Shown one piece after another: positions 45,324 through 57,177 of a stretch of 64,000 nucleotides of DNA. The stretch covers positions 1,860,001 to 1,924,000 of the forward strand of contig PZJY01000006.1 of the NCBI GenBank assembly GCA_031472005.1, read 5' to 3'. The translations under genes and the position numbers were made by a program. Source of the stretch: Tetracladium setigerum. Its lineage: Eukaryota > Ascomycota > Leotiomycetes > Helotiales. Under the pieces are notes generated by a model that ran no database searches, had not been told where the DNA came from, and was given only the letters and a program-made list of their open reading frames with translations. Numbering within the stretch: the first letter of the stretch is position 1; the number at the start of each line of letters is the position of its first letter.

Positions 45324-47550
45324 TCAGCTTTGGTTGAAAACCATTGGAGTGTTGCCCAGGTTTGATCCGAGTTGGCCCATGCCTCCGTAGCCATTTGGTT
45401 GCATTGCCACGGCTCCCATTCTCTCCCGCTCCAGCTTTTCTTGCTCCATACGAGCACGATCGGCTTTCGTGATACGAGGTTTGCGTGTTGTGTTACCACC
45501 TCGAGAGCCCGGTCCTGACGCTGGAAGGCCTTCTCGGCCAGGGCGAGGGTTGGCACCTCCTCGAGTGCTTGCCGGTCCCATCCTTCCACCTCGACTTCCA
45601 CGTCCTCCTCCACGACCGCGTTTAGGTTGACCATCAGGCCTATGACTGTTAGTTCTTGCTCCATTTGGAGGGGAAAGGATGGCATACCTCAACTCGGTGA
45701 CGGGTTTTTCTCCCTCTGGGACGAGAGGCCCAGAATAGACGAAAAACCCATCATTTGCTGCCGCAGCTTGCTCCTCCCACAGCAACTCGGAGTCGTCGAC
45801 AAATCCATCGTCCTTGTCATACTCGTCCTCTTTCATTTTTCTCTTACGGGGTACCTTCTTAGCTCCACCGTCGGTACCAGTTCGGCCATCACTCATTCCG
45901 CCCATCTCAATGTTACTGCCTTCGCCCTCTGCTTCCGAGTCTAGAGACATGTCATCGCCACTGTCTTTGGACGAGCCGTTGCGCTCGAGAGCAGCACCAG
46001 CCGCCGCAACTCGTGCAAGTCGATCACGCTGAGCCGCCAAGCGAGGGTGAAGAGCATCCCAGCCATACTGTTCTTCGGCCAAGCGAGTGAAGTTGACATA
46101 TTTATTGACCTCTCCATTCATGGGGATGGTGAGAATGACGGTCGGAGCGCGAAACTCCGTACCATCACTAGAACCGCTTCCCCCAAGCTGCATTAGACCT
46201 GAGCCTGGTAACGGAGGAGGAGCTGGGAACAGGGCGCTATTCGTCGTATCCTTGGGTTTGGCCGGCTTGGGTGAAGCGGCCGTGGATGATGTTGCTGTGC
46301 TAGTAGTAGTAGTAGGCTTCTTGGTAGCGCCAACTGGTCCGGAAAATGGGACAGAGTCCGACTTTTTGGGTGCCGCAACTGGCTCTGGGGCTTTTTGCGT
46401 CATGGTTTCGACGGCGGCTGACGCAGCGAGACGAGTTGGGTGAGGAGATGCAGGCAATGAACTCTGGCCTTCGTCGCGATACCGTGCCTGCTGTTGCTGT
46501 TGGTTAAAGAATGACTGGGCGGCTATCGAGGGCGAAGTCAAGGCTTGGTTGGGAGGATCGACGAGACTTGATATCGACGGCGAGGCGCTCGCGCGATTCA
46601 TAGTTTGAGGTGGCAGGGCGTGCGGCGAAGCTTGCGTGCTGTTGCTGAATGGGTTGCTATGGGACACAACCGTCTCACGAACAGGATCGTAGTTTGATCT
46701 GATAGGGTCATAGTTTTGACCACTGGTCCGTGATTGTTGCTGTTGCTGTTGCTGCTGCTGGGGTTGAGGCGCGGGGGGAGCGGGAGCAAAGAAGGAGTGT
46801 TGGACGGCAGGCCTAGGCTCAAGTTAGTCATAGTGTCGAGAGGAGAGAACATAGTACACTGAGGATCATTGATGAAGCGAACAGAGTTGTGGCAATTGAT
46901 GTTCGAGATAGATAGAGATGGTTTGGGATGGTGTTGTTACAATTGTATAATTTTGTTTGTAAGATCACGAAGTGCAAAAATAACAAAATGTAGACTGACC
47001 TCTGAATGGCCTCATTATTTCCCATTTCGGACATGCTGTTGTTGTTGCTCGGAACACGAAACTCGGGTCGTGGCTGCAACTCGGCCCGATGCTGACCTAG
47101 CAAGACCTGGGCGGTGGGAGGATCGAGAGAGTCGGTCTTGCGCTTTCTGCGCTGGATGGGAGCATCTGGATCCTTGGGTTTACGTGGTGCTCGTCGTTTG
47201 GGTTCGGGCAATGGCTCTCCAGCAGCAGCAGCGAGCTCTCTCTGAAGTTTGGCCCATCCCGGTTTGCGACCGGGCTTCTTACGTGGAGGTTTTTCCGGCT
47301 GGTCTGATGATGGTCCTCCGGCTTGTTGCTGGCCGAAGGGGAGTTGTGAAGCTGAAGATGACGAAGAAGGGACGACGACAACACCATGCCCTTGGGGAGT
47401 TTGTTGATTCCGACGTTGGTTTTGGTGGGCGGCGAAGTCGTGAGTGACTTGTGCAGAGGGCGAGGCCGGTTCGGGACTCGAGTGAGGAGGAGGAGTGAGA
47501 TCCTCGCCCGAACTCTCCACGTGATGCGCATCTTCTCCAGATGAAGGCAT
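45324..47550 (-). CDS. HPC2: histone promoter control 2 / ubinuclein-type HIR complex subunit
   Basis: Hpc2 is a subunit of the HIR/HIRA histone H3.3-type chaperone. The 663-residue product has the diagnostic HUN domain near residues 475-520 (YDKDDGFVDDSELLWEEQA, NDGFFVYSGPLVPEGE). N-terminal AT-hook-like basic patches are visible (KKPGRKPGWAKL, KRRAPRKPKDPDAP), then a Q8 run and disordered Ser/Pro-rich sequence; the C-terminus is RG-rich (RGRGGGRGSRGGRMG). Introns are 46813-46999 (187 bp) and 45640-45687 (48 bp). The second is a stop-free multiple of three and could be retained, adding 16 residues. The start at 47550 gives MPSSGEDAHHVESSGED. Confidence 0.9.
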
Positions 47551-49274
47551 TTTGGAGGAGATGGATTGGGGAAAGCGAGTTATGGACGTGTGAACATCTA
47601 TCTACTCCAATATCACTTGTGAGACCGCTATGGCACGATGCAACGGCAGTCGGATGTATTGGGTTGATCGGTTGATGTGTTGATGGATGGGGAAGGTGAT
47701 AAGTGGCCGTGGTGCTGGCCCTACCTATTAAATCCAAGGGATGCGGAAGATGGAAATATATCTTCAACACAACGTGAAACGAGGTGAATGCAACGAATCC
47801 GAAGTTCTGGGGAGAAGATGATGGATTGACGAGCCTGTGACGCCTGCAAGTGACCGGGTTGAAACAGCGGGAATTATTGGCGGGATCGGGAGGTGCTGGA
47901 CGATGGAAATACGGTCGCGGTTGATGAAAGTATCTGGTGGTTGTGATGGAGTTTGGGGAGTTGACAGATGGTGTGTCTGTTTTGGTGGTGGTAAAAAGGG
48001 AGGGAAAGAAAGAGTGTTGTTTAAATTAAAAAGAAAAGGGCGCGGGTAGAAAGTTTGGGGTGTCGGCATTATTTTGGAACAACACAGCTCAGTCGCTCCA
48101 GCAGGAAAAAAAAAGGCTTATTACCCCTACGCGGAAGAGAGCGAGCGAGAGCGTCTACTATTAAAATGGCAGGCCAGCAACTCTCTCTCACTCTGTGCTG
48201 TCTGGTCTGTGGTGCTGTAGGCAAGGCAAGGCAAGGCATTATGATACCGTAGCTTGCTCTCGCACGGCTGGCCCCTGCATCTTATGATGTATGGGGTATT
48301 CGTAGTGCTACTGCTACTACGACTAGGTACTAGTACTAGTATTAGTCTCAATGTTGACAATCTGCCCATCTATCGCTCAAAGGCATTCCTTCATATAATA
48401 ATAAAGTGGATAGAAGTCTCTATATTATCTCCGTCCTGGCTGGCCCATTGTTTGCGCATGGCGGACTGGTCTCCCCCTATGGGAAGAAATTGATCGGTCG
48501 GGGATGGATGACACAGCTATCAGGCAGGGAATGCAGCATAGCAGATCAGACACGGATTCATGGGTCTCATCATAATGCAATAAATAGCCACCGCCTATGT
48601 ATCTGCGGTATGAAATAGATCCATGATGTGCCTCACAAGAACATGAATACCTACTACCAATATAGCTATGTCGGACTTGATGTAATATAAAGAGCGGCGT
48701 GCAGCCAGGATGGATGTCGCCTATTCTGGGAATTCGGAGAAGGCATGGAAGGATGGACGAATAATGTACATACGGAGTACCTAATCCAAATGAAAGCGAA
48801 ACCTGGCCAGCCAATCACACCGCCCTAGGCATCCCTCGTACAATACTCATCATCTAGCGAAAAGCGCGTTGCAGCCAGGAACCGACTGTATTGCATCCTC
48901 CCATGTGCCTTCATGGACTTGTGCATTGTCACATGTCCCTATATATTGATATATTGATATGTATTGACATATAACTCACCTTACCTCGTAAGCACTAGCA
49001 AACAGACGGGGCATTCTCCTTTGCCATTCAACATTAGACGTTGGCCTTGGCGCAACCCGAGCACTCGGATGATGTTGCGCCTTTCCCCTTCTAGCTAGCT
49101 CACCTACGCACACCCCACTAACCTTAATTTTGCTTGGCGGTGCAAGGCTGTGATTTTCAGAGCCGCCACCTCCAGAACAAAACTTTGTCATCCACATCCT
49201 CGCATCTTCTTCGACATTACCGACGATATATCAACAACAACAACCTCCTCCAACCCCCACATCCAATCTTTAAG
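47551..49274. promoter_or_regulatory. 1.7 kb divergent region, HPC2 / RPAP1
   Basis: No coding frame is supported. The HPC2 side (47560-48060) is G/A-rich and could be a long leader. The middle has repeated short CTAGTA patches (48325-48342) and a TACGGAGTA copy (48771-48779). AT-rich tandem tatattga units lie near 48941-48960. The RPAP1 leader just before 49275 is C/A-rich with a CAA repeat (caacaacaacaacctcc). Confidence 0.5.
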
Positions 49275-50615
49275 ATGGAATTTCGTGGCCAGCGCTTTAC
49301 CGTCGACCTCTCCGATGACGAGGAGGACGAGGCCTCATCCGCAACCACGGTTCCATTCAACGCTGTACCCTCCATCGCTTCTGCCTTTATCGCCGATGTC
49401 AAAGAGCGAGAGGTTGGAGCTCCATCCGCCCCCAAGCTCAAGACGACTACAAATGGCTTTCCCGAGCATAAGAAGCGACCGAGAGTGTCTGCATTCAAGC
49501 AGCAGAGGGCGTCTGCGTCTGCGAAGGCAGTTCCGAATTCTGGAAATGCTTTTGCCCTGCCAGGAGGGGCAAATAACGACAGCAAAGCTGCATCGAATGG
49601 TGCAATGACGGAGCGGGAGCAGATCAATGTGGAAAATAATGCGAAACTAGCGGCCATGTCTTCAGAGGAGATAGAGGAGGAAAGGAGAGAGCTTCTCGCA
49701 TCCCTGGACCCAACCTTAATTGAGCGCTTGCTCAAGCGTGCGAATCTCGATACTGGTCGTGGTGACACAGGCATCGACCCTCCAGCGGATGCAGAAGATA
49801 AAATTTTACCGAAAGAGGAGACAGCTACAGAGGTAAATGCTATAAATGAAGTTGCACAAGGAGGAGCTACCCCAGCGCCAATACCTACCGGCAAACGAAT
49901 CAAAGCTTCGAAAACGGTTACGTTCGAGGACGACGAAGAGCCAGAAACCCCTATCAATCTGCAGGTCGCTTCCAAGATACCGTCAATCGATCCACACGAT
50001 CTACCAGAAGGATCGATACACTTCCCAAATGCTCCGGCAGCCCCAGAGCTCGATCCAAATGACCCCTCTTTCCTCGAAAATTTGCATTCAAAATATTTCC
50101 CAAATCTACCTGCAGATCCGTCAAAGTTGGCGTGGATGGCGCCGTTGCCCACACATGGTTCTGCTGCCGACCAAGATTCGCCATACTATCCTGGCAGCGA
50201 GTCACTGACAGCATCTGCGCTCCGATTCGATTTCAGAGGAAGCTTATTGCCACCCAGAATTGCAAGAGCTATGCCGGTAAGCAAAGGTTTACATCATCAC
50301 GGGGAGGCGCCTGAAGCGGCTGGATATACAGTGCCGGAATTGGCAAGACTGTCCAGGTCGGCATTCCCAGCACAGAGATGTATTTCCTTCCAAACATTAG
50401 GACGTTTACTGTATAAACTTGGACGCGGAGAGTTTGGCGGCCGGGAGAGTGAAATTACTTTGGGTTTATGGAAGTGTGTTGAGGAAGGGAAGATTTTGCA
50501 AACCTTGCAGGAGGCTTCTAGTGCGGAAGGGGGGCACCAAGGAAGCAAAGTGTATGCCATCGAAGCTGTATGGCTTTGGCAAAAGGGAGGTGGGAAGCTG
50601 TGGAAAGCAACGTGA
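49275..50615 (+). CDS. RBA50: RNA polymerase II-associated protein 1 / Rba50 homologue
   Basis: RPAP1/Rba50 helps assemble RNA polymerase II in the cytoplasm by linking subunits. The intronless 446-residue product has the RPAP1 N-terminal motif (MTEREQINVENNAKLAAMSSEEIEEERRELLASLDPTLIERLLKRA, read in parts) and the C-terminal RPAP1 domain (WMAPLP, LRFDFRGSLLPPRIARAMP, GLHHHGEAPEAAGYTVPELARLSRS). These match the fungal form, which is much shorter than animal RPAP1. The start at 49275 (MEFRGQRFTVDLSDDEEDE) follows a typical leader. Frame intact. Confidence 0.92.
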   Translation: MEFRGQRFTVDLSDDEEDEASSATTVPFNAVPSIASAFIADVKEREVGAPSAPKLKTTTNGFPEHKKRPRVSAFKQQRASASAKAVPNSGNAFALPGGANNDSKAASNGAMTEREQINVENNAKLAAMSSEEIEEERRELLASLDPTLIERLLKRANLDTGRGDTGIDPPADAEDKILPKEETATEVNAINEVAQGGATPAPIPTGKRIKASKTVTFEDDEEPETPINLQVASKIPSIDPHDLPEGSIHFPNAPAAPELDPNDPSFLENLHSKYFPNLPADPSKLAWMAPLPTHGSAADQDSPYYPGSESLTASALRFDFRGSLLPPRIARAMPVSKGLHHHGEAPEAAGYTVPELARLSRSAFPAQRCISFQTLGRLLYKLGRGEFGGRESEITLGLWKCVEEGKILQTLQEASSAEGGHQGSKVYAIEAVWLWQKGGGKLWKAT

Positions 50616-51289
50616 TGAAGTAAATAAATGTCAAGGGTTCGCTCAATCTCAACCACCACCAGCGTGTTCGAGCTAGCTGTGACCGCGCTTTAAGGCCCTC
50701 CAATATTTGTCTTCCTGATGCTGCTTTCTTTATGTTCTCTCTGCTCTTCTCCTCTCCCGTGGTAATCCGCCAAGTGGCTAGCTTTATTATCATCGGTTCA
50801 TACAAGTAACAGCAAATTGATTTTAGTAGCTATGAGCCTCACGGTTCTTGAACTTGAAGGTCAGGCAAGATATTCTCTTCCAGAGTAAAGGAAGAATATT
50901 TAAGGAAACCTAGGAGAATGGTCTAGGGGAGAAAGATAGCTTACAGTAAACGTTGGCTCCGCTCTCCTTTCTCTGCTATCTTTCTCTTGTTAGTTATTCC
51001 CCTTCACCTGTTCTACCACTACCATTGACCTCTCCGTCTATTTCTTCTATAGGGTATTGAATAGTTCAATATCTTCTGAGGTCACTCACTTATCTCATTG
51101 TCACTTTGCTAATTTGGTACTGAGGACTCCATTGAGAAAGATGGATTCTTTCATTCTTTCAAACAGCCCAAATTGAGCTATTCGAGACCACTAAAAATTA
51201 CGTATCAACTAAACATTACTATTATTATCCACCATCAATCAAGCCGATATGACCGTTTCTCCTCCTCGACTCACTAAATCTGTACCTCC
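50616..51289. other. convergent intergenic, RPAP1 and amylase 3' ends
   Basis: No gene seen; pyrimidine-rich and AT-rich 3' flanks of both neighbours. Confidence 0.5.
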
Positions 51290-53327
51290 TCACTCAACAT
51301 ACCCATGCGCATGTCTCCCCAAGTGCTGCTCCCTCCTCTTCAACTTCTTCCCATCTGGCAACACAAGTCCCTTGCAGACCTTCCCGCCCACCAACTTCGT
51401 GGCGGAATAAAACACCCGCGGCAAGCCTTTGCTCATCTTCACATTCAAATTCGCATCCTTATCCGTCACATAAAGCTTACACTCCGTCACCTCCACAACC
51501 CAGGCATTCCTACCGAAGAAATGGTTATCATATGTGATCTTCAGCGTGTAGTCCTTGCCGTTGGCGCCTAGGTTGGAGAAGACACCGAGAGTGTGGTAGC
51601 CTAAGTCGCCTTTGCGCATGACGATGGTTGAAGAGTCCCAGGTGGTGGGGACACCCCAGTAAGTTACGAAGGAGGGGCGTTGGGTAATGGCGTGTGTGCG
51701 GATACGGTTGATAGAGGCAATGAAGGTGTAAAGGGGGGAGTTTGTCGGGTAGCGAGAGTGCCAGAGGGCTTCACGGTTGACGGGATCGTGGGAGCCAGAA
51801 TAGTGTTGTTCCTGGCCGTAGTAAACTGTACCAAACAGGCAGAAGCGATATGTTAGCTAAACACGCCTCTCTCTCTATCTCGAAGCAATAGGGGCATATG
51901 CAGGGCGAAGAACGTACTAATGGGAATACCATCCTGAAGCATGTTATAGGCAATAGCGTTCTTCACAAGTGACATATCCTGCGTCACGGAAGCGAAGCGG
52001 CCAACATCGTGATTTTCAATGAAGGATCCGAGTGTTGTGACGTCTCGGCAGGCTTTGCTGAGCTTGTAGACTGATTTGGCTAGGTTGACCATGGAGCCTT
52101 TGGTTGAGCCGAAGGCCTTGAGGATTTCATAGTATCTATACAAAACTTTTGTTAGATTGTGATTTATATTGAATTGGATTGAGGTTTGAGGACGAAGAAA
52201 GATAGGTAGGTAGGAACATACGCTGGGAAATTCAGAACACCAGAGAGAGCGGTTGGTCCTTGGTATTGACATGCATCGGCTGGCGAACCAGTGTAGATTT
52301 CTCCAAGAGTGTGGATACCACCGGCTATTGTCTATCAGTTCCTTTCTTTTCTCTCCAATGTTCATAGGCATGGCGGGGAGAATCTCATACCAGCGTTTTG
52401 AAATTCGGTGAGGTATCCAGAAAGATGCTTTGCGGCATCTAATCTCAAACCATCAATCCCGTAATCCGCTACTAAATCTGATATCCATGCGTTGAAAATC
52501 TTTCGAACTTTTGGGTCGTCGGTCTTGAGATCGGGGAGGGTAACTTTATTGTCACCTATTTTGGATACTGGTTAGTACGATTGTTGAAAAAAATGGGTAA
52601 TGAAGTGAGGTCGAGAAAGAAAAGAACGAAACTTACCTAACCAGCATTCTTGTGACTTCTTGAAGTTGCTATAATCAATCTGGCACCAAGGGTGAAAGAA
52701 GGATTTCTACTTTAACATTAGCATACACACATTCGTGTGAATAAATGCAGACGAGAGAGAACTAACATCGTTGAAAGGAGTGAGCTTCTTGTAATCAACG
52801 TTCTCAGGCGAACTGATTGACGCCATGTGATTCGTCACAACGTCAACCATCAAGTACATCCCTCTAGCATGCAAGGCTTTCGAAAGAGCCTTCAGATCAT
52901 CCTTCGTTCCAAAGTGCTGGTTGACCTCATAGATATTCTTTTGCCAGAATCCATGGTAGGCTTCTCCATACGGTGTCATCCCTTCGACCTGTTGCGTGAC
53001 AGGCGAGATCCAAATCTGCGTTTGAAAATCCCTCCATCAGTATTCGGAGTCTCCCCACAAAGAATATTGTCGTGATAGCAGGAAAACACTCACGGCAGTA
53101 AAGCCCATGCCTTGAATATAATCCAGCTTGTTGATGATACCCCTCCACGTTCCACCACAGTATGGTTGCACATCCATATTACAATCCGCCGTCGTCGACC
53201 CATCGGTTCGTGCAAAGCGATCAGTAATGATCTGATAAATAGATTGAGAGCGCCATTCTGCCGGCGTGAGAGCAGAGATGGATGAAATGAATGTAAGAGC
53301 CAGAGCGGCTGAGCAAGAGAACTTCAT
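51290..53327 (-). CDS. secreted alpha-amylase, GH13
   Basis: Alpha-amylase cuts internal alpha-1,4 bonds of starch. The 524-residue product has a signal peptide (MKFSCSAALALTFISSISA) and mature start LTPAEWRSQSIYQIITDRFAR. Catalytic regions are complete: DVVTNHM (region I), GLRLDAAKH (nucleophile Asp), GEIYTG (acid Glu) and FIENHD (transition-state Asp). CNMDVQPYCGGTWRGI matches fungal Taka-amylase-like enzymes. No starch-binding module follows; the C-terminus is basic (KKLKRREQHLGRHAHGYVE). Introns are 53016-53093, 52707-52766, 52556-52636, 52325-52390, 52136-52221, 51826-51917. The frame is intact across all seven exons. Confidence 0.95.
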
Positions 53328-54995
53328 TTTGAAGATATATTATTGAGATTATCGGCCTTTCGAAATTGAAAAACAAAAAAGAGAGAGAGAGAATAACGAG
53401 TGTGTATGGTAGTTCCACTTGGCCAGAGAAAGCAAAGAACGATAAATTCGAATTGCGAAACAAAGGTCAAGATAGTCCAGCCAAAAAGACCTGAAGAGAT
53501 GTCAAGAATCACAAAAACAAGCGAAAAGAGGATGATGATACCTACGTATACATAGGTACGCATACAAACGAAACAAATCATCCAAGAAAATCGGCATGCT
53601 CCTCTTTCCCATTTCCTCGTATCCATCGTCAAGGCAGAGCCAAGGATAAAGAGATATATTAAATTCTGCCGAACAATACTATCCACGATATAGCACAGGG
53701 ACATTTTCGCTAATATAAATCACCGGTAGACAAACTGACCTAATGGCTCGGCAATATACCACATTCGTACAGAAAATGTTTTGATCTTGTGAGAACCAAT
53801 TGAATCAACTCGTTTCGTTCAGTTTTGAGGGCCAGCGCGTGGGTGTCCTGGTATGATCGTCCCCAGGATTTGGTTTTCACGGGCGCACTCGTTTTCGTGA
53901 AAAGTCACCGAGGAGAGAACAGGAGGGGCTCGAGAGGTCAATAAATTGTCGCAATGGGCATTAGGAATAATTGGCAGATCTGTGAAGAGATTTAGAGATG
54001 CCATTCCCGGGTTCAGATGTAGTCCACGCTTTCATCAAGTTGCCCAGAGAATATTCCGAAGGATGAACGAGAATAACACAGATACAGTACAAAGACTGAA
54101 GCTTTTGATGTCGACATCTCAGCAAAACTCAACCCAAACCTTTTTCTGGAAGCCGGCTCATCCCCTGCCCTGCCTTCCCCTCCATCTCCCTTCCCCCTTT
54201 CACAAAGCCCCCGTTTTCCCTAAGCTTTTCTTTCTGTTTCTAGTTTCCTGTCTCGGGTTTTCCCGCTAACGACTTAACATGGGGAGGACAAACCGGTGAG
54301 GGCGCTTGTCGAAAAGCGATCGAGCATTCAATTTCTAAAACATCCAGATCTGATGCTAATTTCCGGTCAGTGGACGAAAGTGGAACGGTGGGCGAGGCGA
54401 AGAGGGCACGAGGCTGAGAAGAGAAGGCATAAAGATAAGCGAGTGCGGCTGGAGTGGAGCAAAACACTTGGGTTTTGCTTGCTGGGATGGCCATGCTTCC
54501 TGCGAACAAGTTTTGGTAAGCTGAGTATGATAGATAGATAGGAGGGGAGTTCGTGTGCTTGGGCTCACTGTGAATAATGACTTGGGGCAAATCGCGGTGA
54601 AGGAATAGCAGCAACTCTGGCAACGGTGAATATCTCAATGAAAAGTTCGCTATTATTAGAAAACCACGAAACAGAGAAATCGAGGGAGAAAATCAATGGC
54701 AAGCAACAAAATGATAACAAAGAACTGATTTAGATAGCTATGGATATATGTGTATATGCTAGATATGACTGTGGTATGTAGAGAGAGATACTACCTGCAC
54801 CCCTTTTTGAAGAACGTCGACAACACAAGACTCAACTGAAAATAGCAAAAGAAAGTGTGTAAAGGGTAATGGGTAACGTGAGAACGCCAAAGTGGACCAA
54901 CCAGCCAGTCACCGCCAAACCAACACCACGAGAGCCCGCCGTCCAGTTCCATGCGTATTAGCTTAACAAATCCTACGTCCTACACTGTACAGTCG
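53328..54995. other. 1.7 kb gene-poor region upstream of amylase
   Basis: Should contain the amylase promoter. No gene is supported; frames at 53946-54269 and 54240-54638 oppose each other without motifs. A C-rich, CT-rich stretch at 54160-54235 contains several CCCC blocks. I could not place a convincing AmyR or CreA site. Confidence 0.5.
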
Positions 54996-57177
54996 TCATG
55001 CTGTCTTCCCTCCAAGCTCCACGCTGAGCGGACTGACATTATCTACATTCCTCCTCCTGTCCAACTCCTGCCTCGCGGCTAGATCGCCTGCTCCAAAATC
55101 CTTGTTCAACGTGACCTTGATCTCTGTCAAACTACCGCTGATGGCATGATGAGGATAGGATTTGTTTGCGTCACCGTTTCGCAGGTCGTTGCTTCCATAC
55201 TCCTCATTTCCCCCTTGACTGCTCGCATTCCCCCTCATGCTGGAATGTGCACTCGTCTCCACATAATCTCTTGGACTACCCCAGTCCTCTAGACTCTCAG
55301 CTCCAGAACTGTATCGGATGGAAGAAGTGTGACGATGGTGGGCGCGGGCTTTATTTTGGGCAATCATGCTCATGATGCGGCTGGCGCTTGTGTTGGCAGT
55401 GCTTCCTGGAGAATTTAGAGCTGACTGTCTTTGCTGTTGTGACGGAAAGATCCATAAATCAGGCCGTTCAAGATCAAAGGGATCCGAACGACCCTTGCCT
55501 CTCCGTTCGTCGGAAAAGGAAGAATAAATTGTGTCTCGATCATTGATGTGTGATTGAGCTGCGACAGAAGGAAATTGTAAATGTGATTGAAGGCTGTGAG
55601 GGCGCTCGATAAAAGAAATAAGGTCTGTGCTTCGTGAGCTTCGATTGGACGATGGGTTTGAGGAGGAAACAGAGGCCCCTCGTGACCGACGAACGTGCTG
55701 GACATATGTTTGGGGCTTCGGGACAATCAAGGGAGGATTGGTGAGGACTGGGTCTGAGAAAGGATTATCTCCAGCTGCGAAGGGGTTGCTGAGAGGACGT
55801 TCATAGGTCTTGGTTGGCCTGATCACAGATACACGCTTGGGATCACAGAAAGGATCGGCATATGGATCCGCAACGGTATATGGATCGTTAAAGGCATATG
55901 GATCAGCAAAAGGATCTCGAGGCTGATTTTCGAGCTTTAGAAGATCCGAGGTTTGAGAATCCATCAGGGAGAGGCCTAGGTCTTTGGTTGCCGTCGAACC
56001 GGATTGATCAGAGTCTCGGTAACGTCCAAGTTCGCTGGTGAAAGTATTTCTCCTGTTGTCTTGCATAGGGGCGGTTTGGGCCATTGAAACTCTTATGTCG
56101 TTGTTGTTGATCTCGGGTTGTTTCTGGTGAGCCCAGATCTCGCCGAAACGCTTTCGCCATTCTGCAAGCTTCTCCCTCAAGGACGAACTTCCACTGCTTG
56201 CTGACAGTACGGATGATTGATTTCGGCTGTGGGTATTGAACGAGGCCCTGATGAATTGAGAGTTGCCTCGGTCGAGATTCACGCTGGGAGTGTCGCTTCG
56301 GTCTCGAGATACCGATGCTTTGATGGAAGTGCCAAACCCGGCTACTGTTGCCTTTACATCCCATGCCACATTTTCGGCTCGTGATGATATCTCGCGTTTC
56401 CATCTAGTGCTTCTCTTTGTCGGCCCTAGAGATCCGCTGTCAATCTCGTAGAATTTCTCTCTCGTGGCGGTGTCGGGTGGTGATATTAGTGATTCGGAAT
56501 GCTTCTGTTTCCTCCTTTTCCGGCAAAAGAACAGTATTATTCCAATGATCGCAAAACAAATCAATACCCCCATAACGCCTCCTACTATTGGCGCTACATT
56601 GGATCGAGATTGTGTGGGTGCTGATACTAAGGTTGAATCAGTTTCCTTTAGGTTTCCACCCGTGCCTGTCTGGCTGGCTCCTGCCAATCGGCTCGAAGAT
56701 TCGGCGGGGGATAAGTTTTTGTCAATTCCACTACCACTTCCTGTCGAGGGTATTGCCGTTGGATTTGAACGAAATTGACTAGAGTTTGTAGCTGCGCGAT
56801 GAGTATATCGTTAGCGGACAAGTCAATAGAGAGAGAGAGAGAGTTCCGCTCCACATACTGGGATCTGAAATTGCCTCTGCTGGAGGCACACTTGCTGTTG
56901 GAACCGATACACTCGGGGAAGTGTCTGACGCTATTCCTCCACCATCAGTGATTTGGGCCGAGGGGGAAGTTGTAGTAGTCTCAGGAACGGCGGGATTGTC
57001 GTTGACGACAGGAGTCGTCGACTTCAAAGCTGCTTGAGTTGTGGATGACTGCGGCGCCGCGGCCGTGGTAGATGCCTGGGAAGCTTGCACGTTTCTCGGA
57101 ACAGCTGTACATCGCTTGCCAGCAATAGTGGTGACTTGTAACGCAGCCTGGCGGGGATAGTTGTAATAGTTCGACAT
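54996..57177 (-). CDS. mucin-like single-pass membrane protein
   Basis: Not assigned to a known family. The ~704-residue product has an STP-rich, probably O-glycosylated N-terminal part (ASQASTTAAAPQSSTTQAAL, TTTTSPSAQ), one transmembrane helix at about residues 170-195 (VAPIVGGVMGVLICFAIIGIILFFC) with a basic stop-transfer RKRRKQK, and a long, disordered cytosolic tail with NPF motifs (SNPFAAGDNPFSDP) and PFADPYAF repeats that resemble endocytic-adaptor ligands. One intron, 56792-56858. The layout recalls fungal wall-stress sensors but no WSC or MID2 signature is visible. The first ATG is at 57177; a hydrophobic signal-like stretch lies just upstream in frame but starts with TTG, so an unseen 5' exon is possible. 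Confidence 0.65.

Noticed and set aside
45119..45685. 188-codon minus frame at the HPC2 3' end
   Set aside because: Different frame from the HPC2 exons with the HUN domain; no motif.
49217..50152. Long minus-strand frame opposite RPAP1
   Set aside because: Antisense shadow of the clear RPAP1 gene; serine/alanine-rich translation reflects complement codon bias.
39140..56850. GA/CT dinucleotide runs in several introns and leaders (39158, 42516, 56828) as possible mobile-element marks
   Set aside because: Ordinary microsatellites of differing context without flanking duplications or shared borders.
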